Shown piece after piece: positions 1 to 8,817 of a DNA stretch of 64,000 nt. A model generated the notes under the pieces. The model saw nothing but the letters and a program-made list of their open reading frames with translations. It was not told the origin of the DNA and searched no databases. The position numbers were made by a program, and so were the translations under genes. The stretch spans positions 1 to 64,000 of the forward strand of contig JBBINS010000002.1 in the NCBI GenBank assembly GCA_037443765.1. The letters run 5' to 3'. Every line of letters starts with the position of its first letter. The first letter of the stretch is position 1. The stretch is from CAIKZZ01 sp037443765 (lineage in GTDB: Bacteria > Pseudomonadota > Gammaproteobacteria > Steroidobacterales > Steroidobacteraceae).

Positions 1-1186
1 GCACCATCGTGATATCCGCGTGGCCCAGTAGCTCGCGCACCGTGTTGAGATCGATTCCCGACTGCACCAGGCGGCTCGCAAAATGATGCCGAAGATCGTG
101 GAATCGGAAGTTTTCGATGCCCGCGATTTCCGTCAACGATCGCCACGCCTTGTCGATCCGTTGCAGACCCTCGCCGTCGGAACCGGGGAACACCCGCGCC
201 GACGACGCGCGACGGCTGCGGAACTGGCGCCATGCTTGCAGGATGGCGACCGCCTCGGCATTCAACGGGATGCGTCTCGTCTGACCGTTCTTGGCGATGG
301 CCCCGCCGACCGTAATCCACTTGCCATCGAGATCGACATCTTTCCACTCGAGCTGCAGAATCTCACCGCGCCGTAATCCCGTGTTGAGCGCGACCAGGAC
401 GATCGGCCGCAGGTAGTCGACGAATTCCTCGGTGCGCCGGGGCAGCGGCTGCCGGCCGCGCACGGCGCGCCAGGAATTGAATCGGTCGCGGGCTTCACGA
501 AGCTTGGCTTCTCGCCCGAGCAAGGCTTCGCGCAGCTGCGTCTCCTCATCGGCGGTCAGATAGCGGACGCGGCCGCTCTTGTCGTGCCGCAGCGGCTTCA
601 GACCCGAGAACGGATGCTTCTCGAGCACCTTCCATTCAACCGCTCGCGAGAGAAGTGCGTGCAGCCGTTGCACGGCGCGATTGATCGTCACCGGCTGGTT
701 GCCGGCCTCCTTCTGCCGCTGCCGCCACCCCTCGAGCAGCCACGCGTTGAGATCGGCCATCGGCTTGTCGAACCACGCCTTGAAGTCGGCCTCGATGCGC
801 TCGAGCTGATACTTGCCGGACTTGAGATGATCGAGCGCCCAGGCCCGATAACGCGCCTCGATGAAATTTCGCAATGTGCCTTCGCGTTTGCGAATGGCTT
901 CCGCGCGCACCGCTTTTTTCTTCTCCTGCACGTCGCAGCCGTTGGCCACCTCGACCGCGAGCGTCAGCGCCAGCCGGCGTGCGGCCGTCGCGCTCACGCC
1001 CGGAAAACGACCCATGATGTATCGTCATTGCCGCCCCTCCGGATTCCGATAACGATACGTCCAGATCTTGGTGCCAGATCTGCGCACGCGGAAGTCAAAT
1101 CCGGGAATCTGCGTGTCGACGATGACGACGTCGCGAGAGTCGGTGAATGTGCTTCGCGCGACGGCCTGTGAGAGTTTCTTGCGCAT
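1..1186 (-). pseudogene. Tyrosine-recombinase integrase interrupted by an in-frame TGA, 3' end beyond the window
   Basis: Read on the minus strand from ATG 1186, the first 53 codons encode a P4/DUF4102-type arm-binding domain (DTQIPGFDFRVRRSG ... IWTYRYRNPEGRQ). A TGA at 1025-1027 then interrupts the frame, which continues as RYIMGRFPGVSATAARRLA, exactly as family members read through this point; CGA to TGA (Arg to stop) is the simplest explanation. Downstream are the SAM-like core-binding domain and the catalytic domain with NTGLRRGEI (first Arg), a Lys in IAKNGQTRR, HDLRHHFAS (His/Arg) and LLGHADI. The nucleophilic Tyr would lie left of base 1. Translation could restart at ATG 1015 and give an arm-less protein. 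Integrases of this family insert elements at tRNA 3' ends, and a tRNA fragment lies 195 bp upstream. I call it a probable pseudogene; an arm-less functional form is the alternative. Confidence 0.85.
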
Positions 1187-1212
1187 GCTGCCTGCCGATG
1201 ATTTTTCCCAGT

Positions 1213-1237
1213 TGTGACCCAGTGTGCGTGGGTCACA
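1213..1237. promoter_or_regulatory. 9-bp perfect inverted repeat upstream of the integrase
   Basis: TGTGACCCA (1213-1221) and TGGGTCACA (1229-1237) form a perfect inverted repeat around a 7-nt spacer. It lies 27 bp upstream of the integrase start, inside the roughly 190-bp non-coding stretch between that gene and the tRNA fragment. It could be an operator for integrase expression, an arm-type recombination site or an excisionase site. There is no T-tract, so a terminator is less likely. I see nothing else definite in 1187-1380. Confidence 0.45.
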
Positions 1238-1380
1238 CCGGGGTCTCAATCGCTCGGCAACAGGGGAGAATTCGAGCGCAGCGAATCGTACTCGGGCGCA
1301 GGCGAATTCACACGCGGATCATAGAGTTATCGCAGCTTTTCCCGGCGGATCAGAATCTTAGTCCGTTATCCATTTTCGTT

Positions 1381-1425
<45 letters not shown>

Positions 1426-1463
1426 CCTGCTTCCACGACGACCGACGGGATGCCGATCCCGGC

Positions 1464-1485
1464 CACCGGTCCGGCACGGCCGGTG
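1464..1485 (-). terminator. Possible hairpin downstream of the sensor-like gene
   Basis: CACCGG (1464-1469) and CCGGTG (1480-1485) form a short stem just beyond the stop of the gene ending at 1500. There is no U-tract, so it is at best a weak terminator. Confidence 0.25.
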
Positions 1486-1499
1486 CCGCCCGTGCGGCG

Positions 1500-2162
1500 C
1501 TACTGCCCCAGCGTCGACGCGCGCGGCCTCTGGCGCATCGTCCACGCGAGCGGCCCGCCGATCATCGCGAGCAGCAGCAGGTGCAGCGCGAGACTCGCCC
1601 AGCGAACGTCGCTGACGGGATCGCCGAACCGCTGCATCCGCGACAGCGCGAGCCGCTCGATCTCGAGCAGCCGCTGCTCGGCACGGTGCGCGGCCGCCTT
1701 CGCCTCGCCCATCCGATCGTTGGCCTGCTGCGGCGTGGCAACCGCGCCCTCGCGGATGGCGTCGTAGGTGCCCACGAACGCCGATCGATACGCCGCGACG
1801 GCATCCGCAAAATCCTGCAGCTCGACGTCGGACGGTTCGGGAACCAGCGCCCGCGCGCGCATCAGGTCGTAGCGCAGGTGCAGGAGCCCCTCGTCCCATT
1901 TCGAGCGGTATCCGTCGCGCACCGGAGCCGATGCCAGGTTGATGAAGACGTCCTTCTCGTAGCGGCGCAACTGCAGGAGGTCGTCATGCAGGTTGCCGAC
2001 CGACTCCGCCAGCGCGACATCGCCGTGGCGAACGCTCGCGACGAAATCGCCGACGCGCTCGATCCCCCACCATTCGATTCCGGCGCTGACGCCGGTGACG
2101 ACGACCGCGCCGCCGAGCGCGAGCATCAGGTAGGCGCGGGTCGACCAAGACGTGAATCTCAT
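1500..2162 (-). CDS. Four-helix-bundle (MCP-type) membrane sensor without a signalling domain
   Basis: The 220-residue protein has an N-terminal membrane segment (about residues 9-30, AYLMLALGGAVVVTG). A periplasmic helical region follows with LHDDLLQLRRYEKDVFINL, the typical 4HB_MCP ligand-binding signature. A second membrane segment lies near residues 190-210 (LALHLLLLAMIGGPLA), and only about 10 residues follow it. A normal methyl-accepting chemotaxis protein has HAMP and MA domains after TM2, about 300 more residues; here there is a stop. It is therefore either a truncated receptor or a small stand-alone sensor or decoy. I chose ATG 2162 (MRFTSW) over an upstream in-frame ATG at 2192 because it places the first TM correctly. 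The gene lies just outside the integrated element, so truncation by an earlier rearrangement is possible. Confidence 0.7.
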   Translation of the reverse strand: MRFTSWSTRAYLMLALGGAVVVTGVSAGIEWWGIERVGDFVASVRHGDVALAESVGNLHDDLLQLRRYEKDVFINLASAPVRDGYRSKWDEGLLHLRYDLMRARALVPEPSDVELQDFADAVAAYRSAFVGTYDAIREGAVATPQQANDRMGEAKAAAHRAEQRLLEIERLALSRMQRFGDPVSDVRWASLALHLLLLAMIGGPLAWTMRQRPRASTLGQ

Positions 2163-2267
2163 GTCTCCTCCCCTACGGAGTCGTGCCGGCACCTTACCGC
2201 GCCGCTCGCCGAGAGTATGTCATCCGTCGCCGCGTCAACGCGAACGGAGCGGTCAGGCCGCGACCGC

Positions 2268-2292
2268 CGATCGACGATCGACGATCGACGAT
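2268..2292. repeat. Short tandem repeat, CGATCGA x3.5
   Basis: Three perfect copies of the 7-mer CGATCGA plus a partial fourth lie in the gap between the sensor-like gene and the exported unknown protein. It is slippage-type DNA with no assigned role. Confidence 0.6.
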
Positions 2293-2305
2293 GGATCCTA
2301 GAGCA

Positions 2306-2983
2306 TCAGGTCCTGACCGGCCACGGGCGCACCGTATCGCCGCTGTAATGCCACTTCCGCGATTCCCGGCGCAGGGCCTCGCCCAGCAGGATCTCTCGCG
2401 TGTCGTCCTTGCGCATGTCTCTGATGCGCCCCGTATCCAGGTTGACGACGTACGCCACGCGGCCGAGCACCGATGCATCGACCTCCTTGCCCTCACCGGC
2501 CTGGCGCCGGCCGTATCGCTGAGCGGCCACGTCGCTGCCACGCTTCTCGATGATCCGCCTTGCCATCAAGCACTCCAACCGCGAGGTGCAGCCATCCTGG
2601 ACGAGCATGACGATCTCGCCGGTCCTCATCTTTTCGATGGCGACCGGCTGGATGATTGCCGCTTCGACCGGCGCGCTCGTCTCGTCGAGCGCGAGCGCCG
2701 AACCGACGAAGCCGACGCCGCCGCCGGCGGCTCTGGCGAGGACGAGCGCGATCCGCATCGGTCCCGAGATCTCCGGGACCTCCGGCGCCGCGGGCTCCGT
2801 GGCGGATGCCTCACGGCCGGGCGCCGCGGTCGATTCGCCGGCCGCGAAGCCGGCGCACGCGACCAGAGTGCCGAGCAGCGCCGTCAGGCGGCGCCGCGCC
2901 CCGCACTTCAGATGCCCGCCGATCGCGCGCGGCGACGGACCGTCCGCCGGAAAGTCCGTTCGGTGCCCGGCGTCGGTCGGCAT
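2306..2983 (-). CDS. Exported protein of unknown function
   Basis: This is a 225-residue protein from ATG 2983, preceded by GGAG at a good distance. A basic stretch followed by LTALLGTLVACAGFAAGE (about residues 33-50) looks like a signal peptide that starts late, so the true start may lie further in. The rest is an Ala/Pro-rich linker and then a compact domain with ETSAPVEAAIIQPVAIEKM, TGEIVMLVQDGCTSRLECLMARR and RVAYVVNLDTGRIRDM. The segment VAYVVNLDTG could be a beta-hairpin. The two cysteines of DGCTSRLEC could form a disulphide in the periplasm. I do not recognise the family. It is divergent from matB, with 354 bp between them. Confidence 0.55.
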   Translation of the reverse strand: MPTDAGHRTDFPADGPSPRAIGGHLKCGARRRLTALLGTLVACAGFAAGESTAAPGREASATEPAAPEVPEISGPMRIALVLARAAGGGVGFVGSALALDETSAPVEAAIIQPVAIEKMRTGEIVMLVQDGCTSRLECLMARRIIEKRGSDVAAQRYGRRQAGEGKEVDASVLGRVAYVVNLDTGRIRDMRKDDTREILLGEALRRESRKWHYSGDTVRPWPVRT

Positions 2984-3337
2984 CGCAGTGCTCCGGTAAG
3001 GGGTGAGTGCGCGCAAGCGACAATGGCGGCTGCATACCTCCAGACGTCCGGGCTGCCCGGTACTTGAGCCGTCCGGGGTCGTCAGGCCGTGCGCGCGCCG
3101 CAGAATCGCCACTCGGCCCTTCGCGGCGACGACCCGGGCGGGCGCCGCGCGGGTCGGGTCGCGCCCCGGCGCGTGTATGCTGAACGCTTGGCGGATCGAG
3201 GAATGGAGCCAGGTGAAGGGGCCAGCGACTGCGGTGCGTGCGGCTCGCTCGCGGACTCGGATCGTCTCGCGGACGCCCGGCCGGCCCGCGACGATCCGCG
3301 TGCTGCCGGGCAGCGCCCGAGCCTGTCCGGGGCGCCG
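2984..3337. promoter_or_regulatory. Divergent intergenic region between the exported unknown gene and matB
   Basis: These 354 bp separate two divergent starts and should hold both promoters. A GTATGCT stretch near 3175-3181 could be a -10 box for matB, but I see no convincing -35. No small gene is supported here; an open frame running into matB from the left lacks family-like sequence. Confidence 0.3.
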
Positions 3338-4882
3338 ATGCCGCACATGACGCCATCGCAAACGGACCCGAGCGCCTGGATCGAGCTCGCCGCAGCGACC
3401 CGGCGTGACCGACCGTTCCTCGTGACCGCTTCGGGGCGGAGCCTCAGCTATCGCGACCTCGAGCGCGACTCGCGCCGCTACGCCGCGGTGCTGGCTGCGC
3501 TCGGCGTCGCCCCCGGTGACCGCGTCGCGATGCAGGTCGACAAGTCGGCCGAGGCGCTCGTGCTCTACGTCGCCTGCCTGCGCATGGGTGCGGTGCTGCT
3601 GCCGCTCAACACCGCGTACACGGCGCGCGAGCTCGAGTACTTCCTCGCCGACGCCCGCCCGCGCGTCACGGTGGTCCGTCCGGCCGACCATGCAGCGCTC
3701 GAGTCGCTCGCGCGAGCCGCCGGCTGCCACCGCACGGAGTCGCTCGGCACCGCGGGCGACGGCTCGCTCGCGGCGCTCGCCGCGGGGGCGCCCGCGCGCT
3801 TCGAGTTCCCGGCCGGCCTCGCGCCGACGGCGCTCGCGGCGCTGCTCTACACGTCCGGCACGACCGGGCGGTCGAAGGGCGCGATGCTGACCCGCGGCAA
3901 CCTCGCCTCCAACGCCGCCGCGCTCGTCGACTGCTGGCGCTTCACCGAGCGCGACGTGCTCTTGCACGCACTGCCGCTCTTCCACGTCCACGGGCTGTTC
4001 ATCTCCGTCAACACGGTGCTCGCGGCCGGCGCGAGCGTGCTGCTGCTCGATCGGTTCGACGCCCGGGACGTGCTCGCGCGCCTGCCGACCGTGAGCGTGC
4101 TGATGGGCGTACCCACGTACTACACGCGCCTGCTCGCGGAGCCGAGGCTCGACCGCGTGGCGACCGCGGGCGTGCGGCTGTTCGTGTCCGGCTCAGCGCC
4201 GCTGCTCGCCGACACGCACCGCGAGTTCGCCGCGCGTACCGGCCATACCATCCTCGAGCGCTACGGCATGACCGAGACGCTGGTCAACGCCTCGAACCCC
4301 TACGACGCGCTCCGGCTGCCCGGCTCGGTCGGGTTGCCGCTGCCCGGAATCGAGATCCGCGTGACCGGCACCGATGCGGCCGCCGGCGCCGGGCCGGGCG
4401 CGGTCGGCATGCTCGAGGTCCGCGGTCCGAACGTGTGCGCCGGCTACTGGAACGACGCGACGAAGACCGCCGAGGCATTCACGCCGAACGGTTTCTTCGT
4501 CACCGGCGACCTCGGCTCGATCGACGCGGCAGGCTACGTGCACATCGTCGGCCGCGCCAAGGACCTCGTGATCAGCGGCGGCTACAACGTCTACCCGAAG
4601 GAAGTGGAGCAGGAACTCGACGCGCTGCCGGGCGTCGTCGAGAGCGCCGTCGTCGGCATCCCGCACCCGGACCTCGGCGAGGGAGTCACGGCGATCGTCG
4701 TGCGCGCGCCGGGCGCGATGCTCACCGAGGCCGAGGCACTGGCGGCACTGCAGACGTGCCTCGCGCGCTACAAGGTGCCGCGACGCGTGCTGTTCGTCGA
4801 GGAACTGCCGCGCAATTCAATGGGCAAGGTGCAGAAGGCGCTGCTGCGGCAGGCGCACGCGTCGCTGTACGCGCCCGGCTGA
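3338..4882 (+). CDS. matB: Malonyl-CoA synthetase (acyl-CoA synthetase family)
   Basis: The enzyme activates malonate (or methylmalonate) to its CoA thioester using ATP, in the cytoplasm. The 514-residue protein matches MatB along its whole length. It has VAMQVDKSAEALVLY, LPLNTAYTARELEYFL, the P-loop-like YTSGTTGRSKGAMLTRGNL near residue 170, HALPLFHVHGLF, LMGVPTYYTRLL, SGSAPLLADTHREF, ERYGMTETLVN and GYWNDATKTAEAF. The C-terminal subdomain has GRAKDLVISGGYNVYPKE and the catalytic-lysine motif PRNSMGKVQK. The start is ATG 3338 (MPHMTPSQTD); ATG 3347 is also possible. No malonyl-CoA decarboxylase (matA) or malonate transporter is adjacent, so malonate probably feeds malonyl-CoA pools rather than a local catabolic operon. 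Confidence 0.9.
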   Translation: MPHMTPSQTDPSAWIELAAATRRDRPFLVTASGRSLSYRDLERDSRRYAAVLAALGVAPGDRVAMQVDKSAEALVLYVACLRMGAVLLPLNTAYTARELEYFLADARPRVTVVRPADHAALESLARAAGCHRTESLGTAGDGSLAALAAGAPARFEFPAGLAPTALAALLYTSGTTGRSKGAMLTRGNLASNAAALVDCWRFTERDVLLHALPLFHVHGLFISVNTVLAAGASVLLLDRFDARDVLARLPTVSVLMGVPTYYTRLLAEPRLDRVATAGVRLFVSGSAPLLADTHREFAARTGHTILERYGMTETLVNASNPYDALRLPGSVGLPLPGIEIRVTGTDAAAGAGPGAVGMLEVRGPNVCAGYWNDATKTAEAFTPNGFFVTGDLGSIDAAGYVHIVGRAKDLVISGGYNVYPKEVEQELDALPGVVESAVVGIPHPDLGEGVTAIVVRAPGAMLTEAEALAALQTCLARYKVPRRVLFVEELPRNSMGKVQKALLRQAHASLYAPG

Positions 4883-5134
4883 GCGCCGCCACGGCCGCCC
4901 GGGCGCGGGGGCGGGTCTGTGGTAACCTCGCGCCGATCCGAGTTCCTTAGGTCACGTCGCGGCTGACCAGACCGCCGAACGATACGTCGGCGTCGTCGGC
5001 CCGGCTCGCCCTTCCCGACCGACGTGTCGCGCGCCCGTGGACCCGCAACCGGCCCGCGACGGCGGGTGTCGGGCGGCACGCCGACGACGTGTGCGAGCCA
5101 TCAGCAGGAGCCCCGTAAAGGGCCGGTACGCGTC

Positions 5135-7222
5135 ATGAATTCCACCTCTATTCCGGCGCCGGGCGCCGCAGCGCAAGCCGCGGCCGCGGGTCTCTGGCTC
5201 GGCCTCGACACCGGCGGCACCTTCACCGACGCCGTGCTCCTCGACGGTGGTCGCCGCGTGATCGCGAGCGCCAAGTCGCTGACGACCCACTGGGATCTTA
5301 CGATCGGCGTCGGCGGCGCGATCCGCGCGGTGCTCGCCGCGCTGCCCGCGGGTGCGCGGCGCGAGGACGTCACGCTGGTGTCCGTCTCGACCACGCTCGC
5401 GACCAACGCCGTCGTGGAGAACCGCTTCAGCCCGGTGTGCACCGTCCTCGTCGGCTTCGACGAGCCGATGCTGGAGCGCTCCGGACTGACACGCGAGGGC
5501 AGCGGCTTCGTGACCCGCGTCCGCGGCGGCCACGACGCCACCGGCGACGAACTCGAGCCGCTCGACGAGGACTGCGTCGACGCGGCCGTGCGCGAGTTCG
5601 ATGCGCGCGTCGAGGGCTTCGCGGTCGCCGCCCGATTCTCGGTTCGCAACCCCGGCCACGAGCTGCGCGTGCGCCAGCGGATCCGTGCGCTGTCGAAGAA
5701 GCCGGTCACCTGCGCCCACGAGCTGAGCTCGAAGCTCGACGCGCCGCGACGCGCGCTGACGGCCGCGCTGAACGCGCGCCTGACGCCGCAGATCCGCCAC
5801 CTGATCGAGGCCATCGCGCACGTGCTCGACGCCGAGTCGGTCGATGCGCCGCTGATGATCGTCAAGGGCGACGGTTCCCTCATGAAGGCGGAGGTCGCGC
5901 TCGAGTACCCGGTCGAGACGATCCTGTCGGGACCGGCGGCGAGCGTCGTCGGCGCCGGCTTCCTGACCGGCCTCAAGGACTTCGTCGTCTCGGACATGGG
6001 CGGCACGACGACCGACGTCGCGGTCGTCACCGGCGGCCGGCCCGTGATCAACGCGGAGGGCGCGCTCGTCGGCGGCTGGCGCACGATGGTCGAGGCCGTC
6101 GACATGCGCACCATCGGTCTCGGCGGCGACAGCGAGGTGTTCTTCGACCGCGACGTGCACCTCAGGGTCGGGCCGCGCAAGGCCATGCCGCTCAGCCTGC
6201 TCGCGCACCAGATGCCGGCGCTGCTCGCGGACCTGCGCGTGCTCGTGACGCTCGACCGGCTGCCGGAGTTCGCGACGCAGTACGGCTTCCGCAACCCCGG
6301 CCGCGAGGCACCGGCGCAGCTGACGAGCCTCGAGCGCCGCGTCTGGGACGCGCTCGGCGCGGAGCCGCGCCGCGCATCGGCGATCGTCCGCAACAACGCC
6401 GGGCTCGAGGCGCTGCGACGCCTCGCGGATGCCGGGCTCGCAACGCTCGCGTCGTTCACGCCGAGCGACGCGATGCACGTGCTTGGGCGGCAGCATGGCT
6501 GGAACGTCGAGGCCGCGGAGCTCGGTGCGCGGCTGCTCGCGATCGACGAGCGCAACGGGCGCGGCGCCAGGGCCGCGGCGACGGCGCGCGACATCTGCGA
6601 GCGGACCGTCGAGCACGTCATCCAGGAGACCGGCCGGATCGTTCTGGCGACGGCGCTCGCCTACGACCCGGCGCTCGAGGCCCGCGGCGGCCGCTGGGGA
6701 GCGCTCGGCGACCGCCTGATGGCGGACGTCGTGGCCGGGCGGCCGTTCTCGGCGCTCGTCCGGGCCGGACTCGGCCTCGCCTCGTCGCTGGTGGCGATCG
6801 GCGCGCCGGTCAGCGCGTACTATCCGGAGGTCGCGCGCCGGCTCGGCGCGCCGCTGTCGATCCCGGAGCACGCCGCCGTATGCAACGCCGTCGGCGCGGT
6901 CGCGGGCGTCGTGTCGCAGACCGTCGACGTGCTCGTCAACCAGCCGACCTTCAAGGTGTTCCGGGTGCACGATCCCGGCGGCACGCGCGACTACGACGAG
7001 CCGGAGCCGGCGATCGAGCACGCGCGGCGGCTGTCGCGCGAGCTCGCGCTCGCCGCGGCGCTGCGCGCCGGGGCGACGGACGCGCACGTCGAGACGACCG
7101 TCACCGAGCGGCGCGCCCAGATCGGGCTCGCGGTCGACTATCTCGCCGAGGCCGTCGCGCGCTCGACCGCGACCGGGCGGCCGTTCGCCGGCCACCTGCA
7201 CCCGGCGGCCCCCGGCCCCTGA
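5135..7222 (+). CDS. Hydantoinase/oxoprolinase family protein (HyuA-type)
   Basis: This is a 695-residue ATP-grasping amidohydrolase-type protein of the N-methylhydantoinase A / 5-oxoprolinase superfamily. It starts with the ribonuclease-H-like ATPase motif LGLDTGGTFTDAVLLDGG (about residues 22-40). TLVSVSTTLATNAVVEN, LMIVKGDGSLM, LSGPAASVVGAGFL and the second phosphate motif VVSDMGGTTTDVAVV follow. After that, family members usually have an IGAGGGS-like loop, but this one reads RTIGLGGDSEVFFD, so the substrate may differ. HyuA proteins normally work with a HyuB partner; none is encoded nearby. The substrate is not predictable. Malonyl-CoA synthetase lies 252 bp upstream on the same strand. 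I chose ATG 5135, with AAAGGG upstream. Confidence 0.8.
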   Translation: MNSTSIPAPGAAAQAAAAGLWLGLDTGGTFTDAVLLDGGRRVIASAKSLTTHWDLTIGVGGAIRAVLAALPAGARREDVTLVSVSTTLATNAVVENRFSPVCTVLVGFDEPMLERSGLTREGSGFVTRVRGGHDATGDELEPLDEDCVDAAVREFDARVEGFAVAARFSVRNPGHELRVRQRIRALSKKPVTCAHELSSKLDAPRRALTAALNARLTPQIRHLIEAIAHVLDAESVDAPLMIVKGDGSLMKAEVALEYPVETILSGPAASVVGAGFLTGLKDFVVSDMGGTTTDVAVVTGGRPVINAEGALVGGWRTMVEAVDMRTIGLGGDSEVFFDRDVHLRVGPRKAMPLSLLAHQMPALLADLRVLVTLDRLPEFATQYGFRNPGREAPAQLTSLERRVWDALGAEPRRASAIVRNNAGLEALRRLADAGLATLASFTPSDAMHVLGRQHGWNVEAAELGARLLAIDERNGRGARAAATARDICERTVEHVIQETGRIVLATALAYDPALEARGGRWGALGDRLMADVVAGRPFSALVRAGLGLASSLVAIGAPVSAYYPEVARRLGAPLSIPEHAAVCNAVGAVAGVVSQTVDVLVNQPTFKVFRVHDPGGTRDYDEPEPAIEHARRLSRELALAAALRAGATDAHVETTVTERRAQIGLAVDYLAEAVARSTATGRPFAGHLHPAAPGP

Positions 7223-7280
7223 TCAGCGGGCATACTGCACGGGGTGCCGGGGCGAGGCTTCGGCCGCGGGGAGTCGATTG

Positions 7281-8807
7281 ATGCCAGAGGCGACGGCGGT
7301 CGGGGTTGGACTTGCGGGGACACCCGCCATCGACGACCCCGAGATCGTGATCCTCGGCGCCGGGATGTCCGGCATCTGCATGGCGATCGAGCTCAAGCGC
7401 GCCGGGATCCACTCGTTCGTCGTGCTGGAGCAGTCGGGCGGCGTCGGCGGCACCTGGTGGGACAACACGTACCCGGGCGCGCAGTGCGACGTGCCGTCGC
7501 ACCTGTACAGCTTCTCCTTCCAGCGCAAGGCTGACTGGACGCGCGTGTTCGCCCCGAGCCGCGAGATCCAGGGCTACGTCGAGGACTGCGTGCGCCGCTA
7601 CGGGGTCGAGGCCCACCTGCGCCTCCACCAGGAGGTCCGCGCGGCCGAGTACGACGAACGCGCGGCGCGCTGGCGCGTGACGACGGCGCAGGGCCGGGTG
7701 TTCCGGCCGCGCTTCTTCGTGGTCAGCCTCGGGCCGCTCAATCACCCGCGTCTGCCGCCCGGCATCGAGGCGTTCACCGGCGAGGTCATGCATTCGGCGC
7801 GGTGGAACCATGGCTACGACTTCCGCGGCCGGCGGGTCGCCGTCGTCGGCAGTGCCGCAAGCGCCGTGCAGATCGTCCCGACGCTGGCCGCACAGGCGGC
7901 GCGGCTGACGGTATTCCAGCGGACACCGTCGTGGGTCATCGACCGGCCGGACCGGGCCTACGGCGCGCTGGCGCGCCGCCTGTTCCGGATCCCGCCGCTG
8001 GCGATCGCGTACCGCACGTGGCTGTACTGGCGATTCGAGGCCAATTACGCGGCCTTCAAGGGTCGCGGCCCGATGTACCGGCTGCTGACGCGCATGGCGA
8101 GGTCGCACCTCGAGCGCCAGGTCGCGGATCCGGCGCTGCGCGCGAAGCTGCGCCCCGACTACCCGATCGGCTGCAAGCGCATCCTGATCAGCAGCGACTT
8201 CTACCCCGCGCTCGGCCGCGCGAACGTCGAACTCGTCGCGCAGGCCGCGGCCGGCTTCACGGCGGGCGGCGTCGTCGCGGCCGACGGCGGCGTTCGCGAC
8301 GTGGACGCGATCGTGTGCGCCACCGGCTTCGAGACCGTCGAGCCGCTCGCGCGCCTGCCGGTCACGGGCGTCGGCGGCCGGATGCTCGCCACGGCCTGGC
8401 GCGACGGCCCGGAGGCATACCACGGCATCACCGTCGCGGGCTTCCCCAACCTCTTCATGCTGCTCGGACCGAACACCGGCACCGGGCATACGTCGGTGCT
8501 GATCCCGATCGAGGCGCAGGCGCGCTACGTCCTCGCCTGCATCGGCGAACTCGGCCGGCGCGGCGCCCGTTCGATGGACGTCCGCGCCGACGTCCTCGAA
8601 CGGTACAACGCCGCGTTGCAGCGGCGGCTCGCGGCGACCGTGTGGGCGTCGCCACGATGCACAAGCTGGTACAAGACGCGCTCCGGCAAGATTCTCGCCA
8701 CCTACCCCGGCTACATCACGCGCTACGTGCTCGAGACCCGCCGGCCGCGCTACGCCGACTACGTCTTCGAGCCGGGCGCGGGTGCGCCCCCGTCGCCCAG
8801 AACCTGA
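7281..8807 (+). CDS. Flavin-containing Baeyer-Villiger-type monooxygenase
   Basis: This is a 508-residue class B flavoprotein monooxygenase that should insert oxygen into a ketone (giving an ester or lactone) using FAD, NADPH and O2. The FAD Rossmann motif GAGMSG is at residues 26-31, followed by GGVGGTWWDNTYPGAQCDVPS. The Baeyer-Villiger fingerprint FxGxxxHxxxW is fully present as FTGEVMHSARW (165-175). The NADPH Rossmann motif is GSAASAVQ. A late ATGFE segment and LGPNTGTGHTS match the family C-terminal region. The start is ATG 7281, with GGGGAG upstream; an in-frame TTG directly precedes it. The alpha/beta hydrolase gene begins 10 bp after the stop. Such pairs commonly convert a ketone to an ester and then hydrolyse it; the actual ketone is unknown. 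Confidence 0.88.
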   Translation: MPEATAVGVGLAGTPAIDDPEIVILGAGMSGICMAIELKRAGIHSFVVLEQSGGVGGTWWDNTYPGAQCDVPSHLYSFSFQRKADWTRVFAPSREIQGYVEDCVRRYGVEAHLRLHQEVRAAEYDERAARWRVTTAQGRVFRPRFFVVSLGPLNHPRLPPGIEAFTGEVMHSARWNHGYDFRGRRVAVVGSAASAVQIVPTLAAQAARLTVFQRTPSWVIDRPDRAYGALARRLFRIPPLAIAYRTWLYWRFEANYAAFKGRGPMYRLLTRMARSHLERQVADPALRAKLRPDYPIGCKRILISSDFYPALGRANVELVAQAAAGFTAGGVVAADGGVRDVDAIVCATGFETVEPLARLPVTGVGGRMLATAWRDGPEAYHGITVAGFPNLFMLLGPNTGTGHTSVLIPIEAQARYVLACIGELGRRGARSMDVRADVLERYNAALQRRLAATVWASPRCTSWYKTRSGKILATYPGYITRYVLETRRPRYADYVFEPGAGAPPSPRT

Positions 8808-8817
8808 GGCCCACGCC

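Noticed and set aside
4883..5134. Riboswitch or small gene before the HyuA-type gene
   Set aside because: No recognisable riboswitch core or coding signature in the 252 bp.
4952..7201. 749-codon minus-strand frame opposite the HyuA-type gene
   Set aside because: Antisense shadow rich in Arg, Asp and Val; the plus strand has all HyuA motifs.
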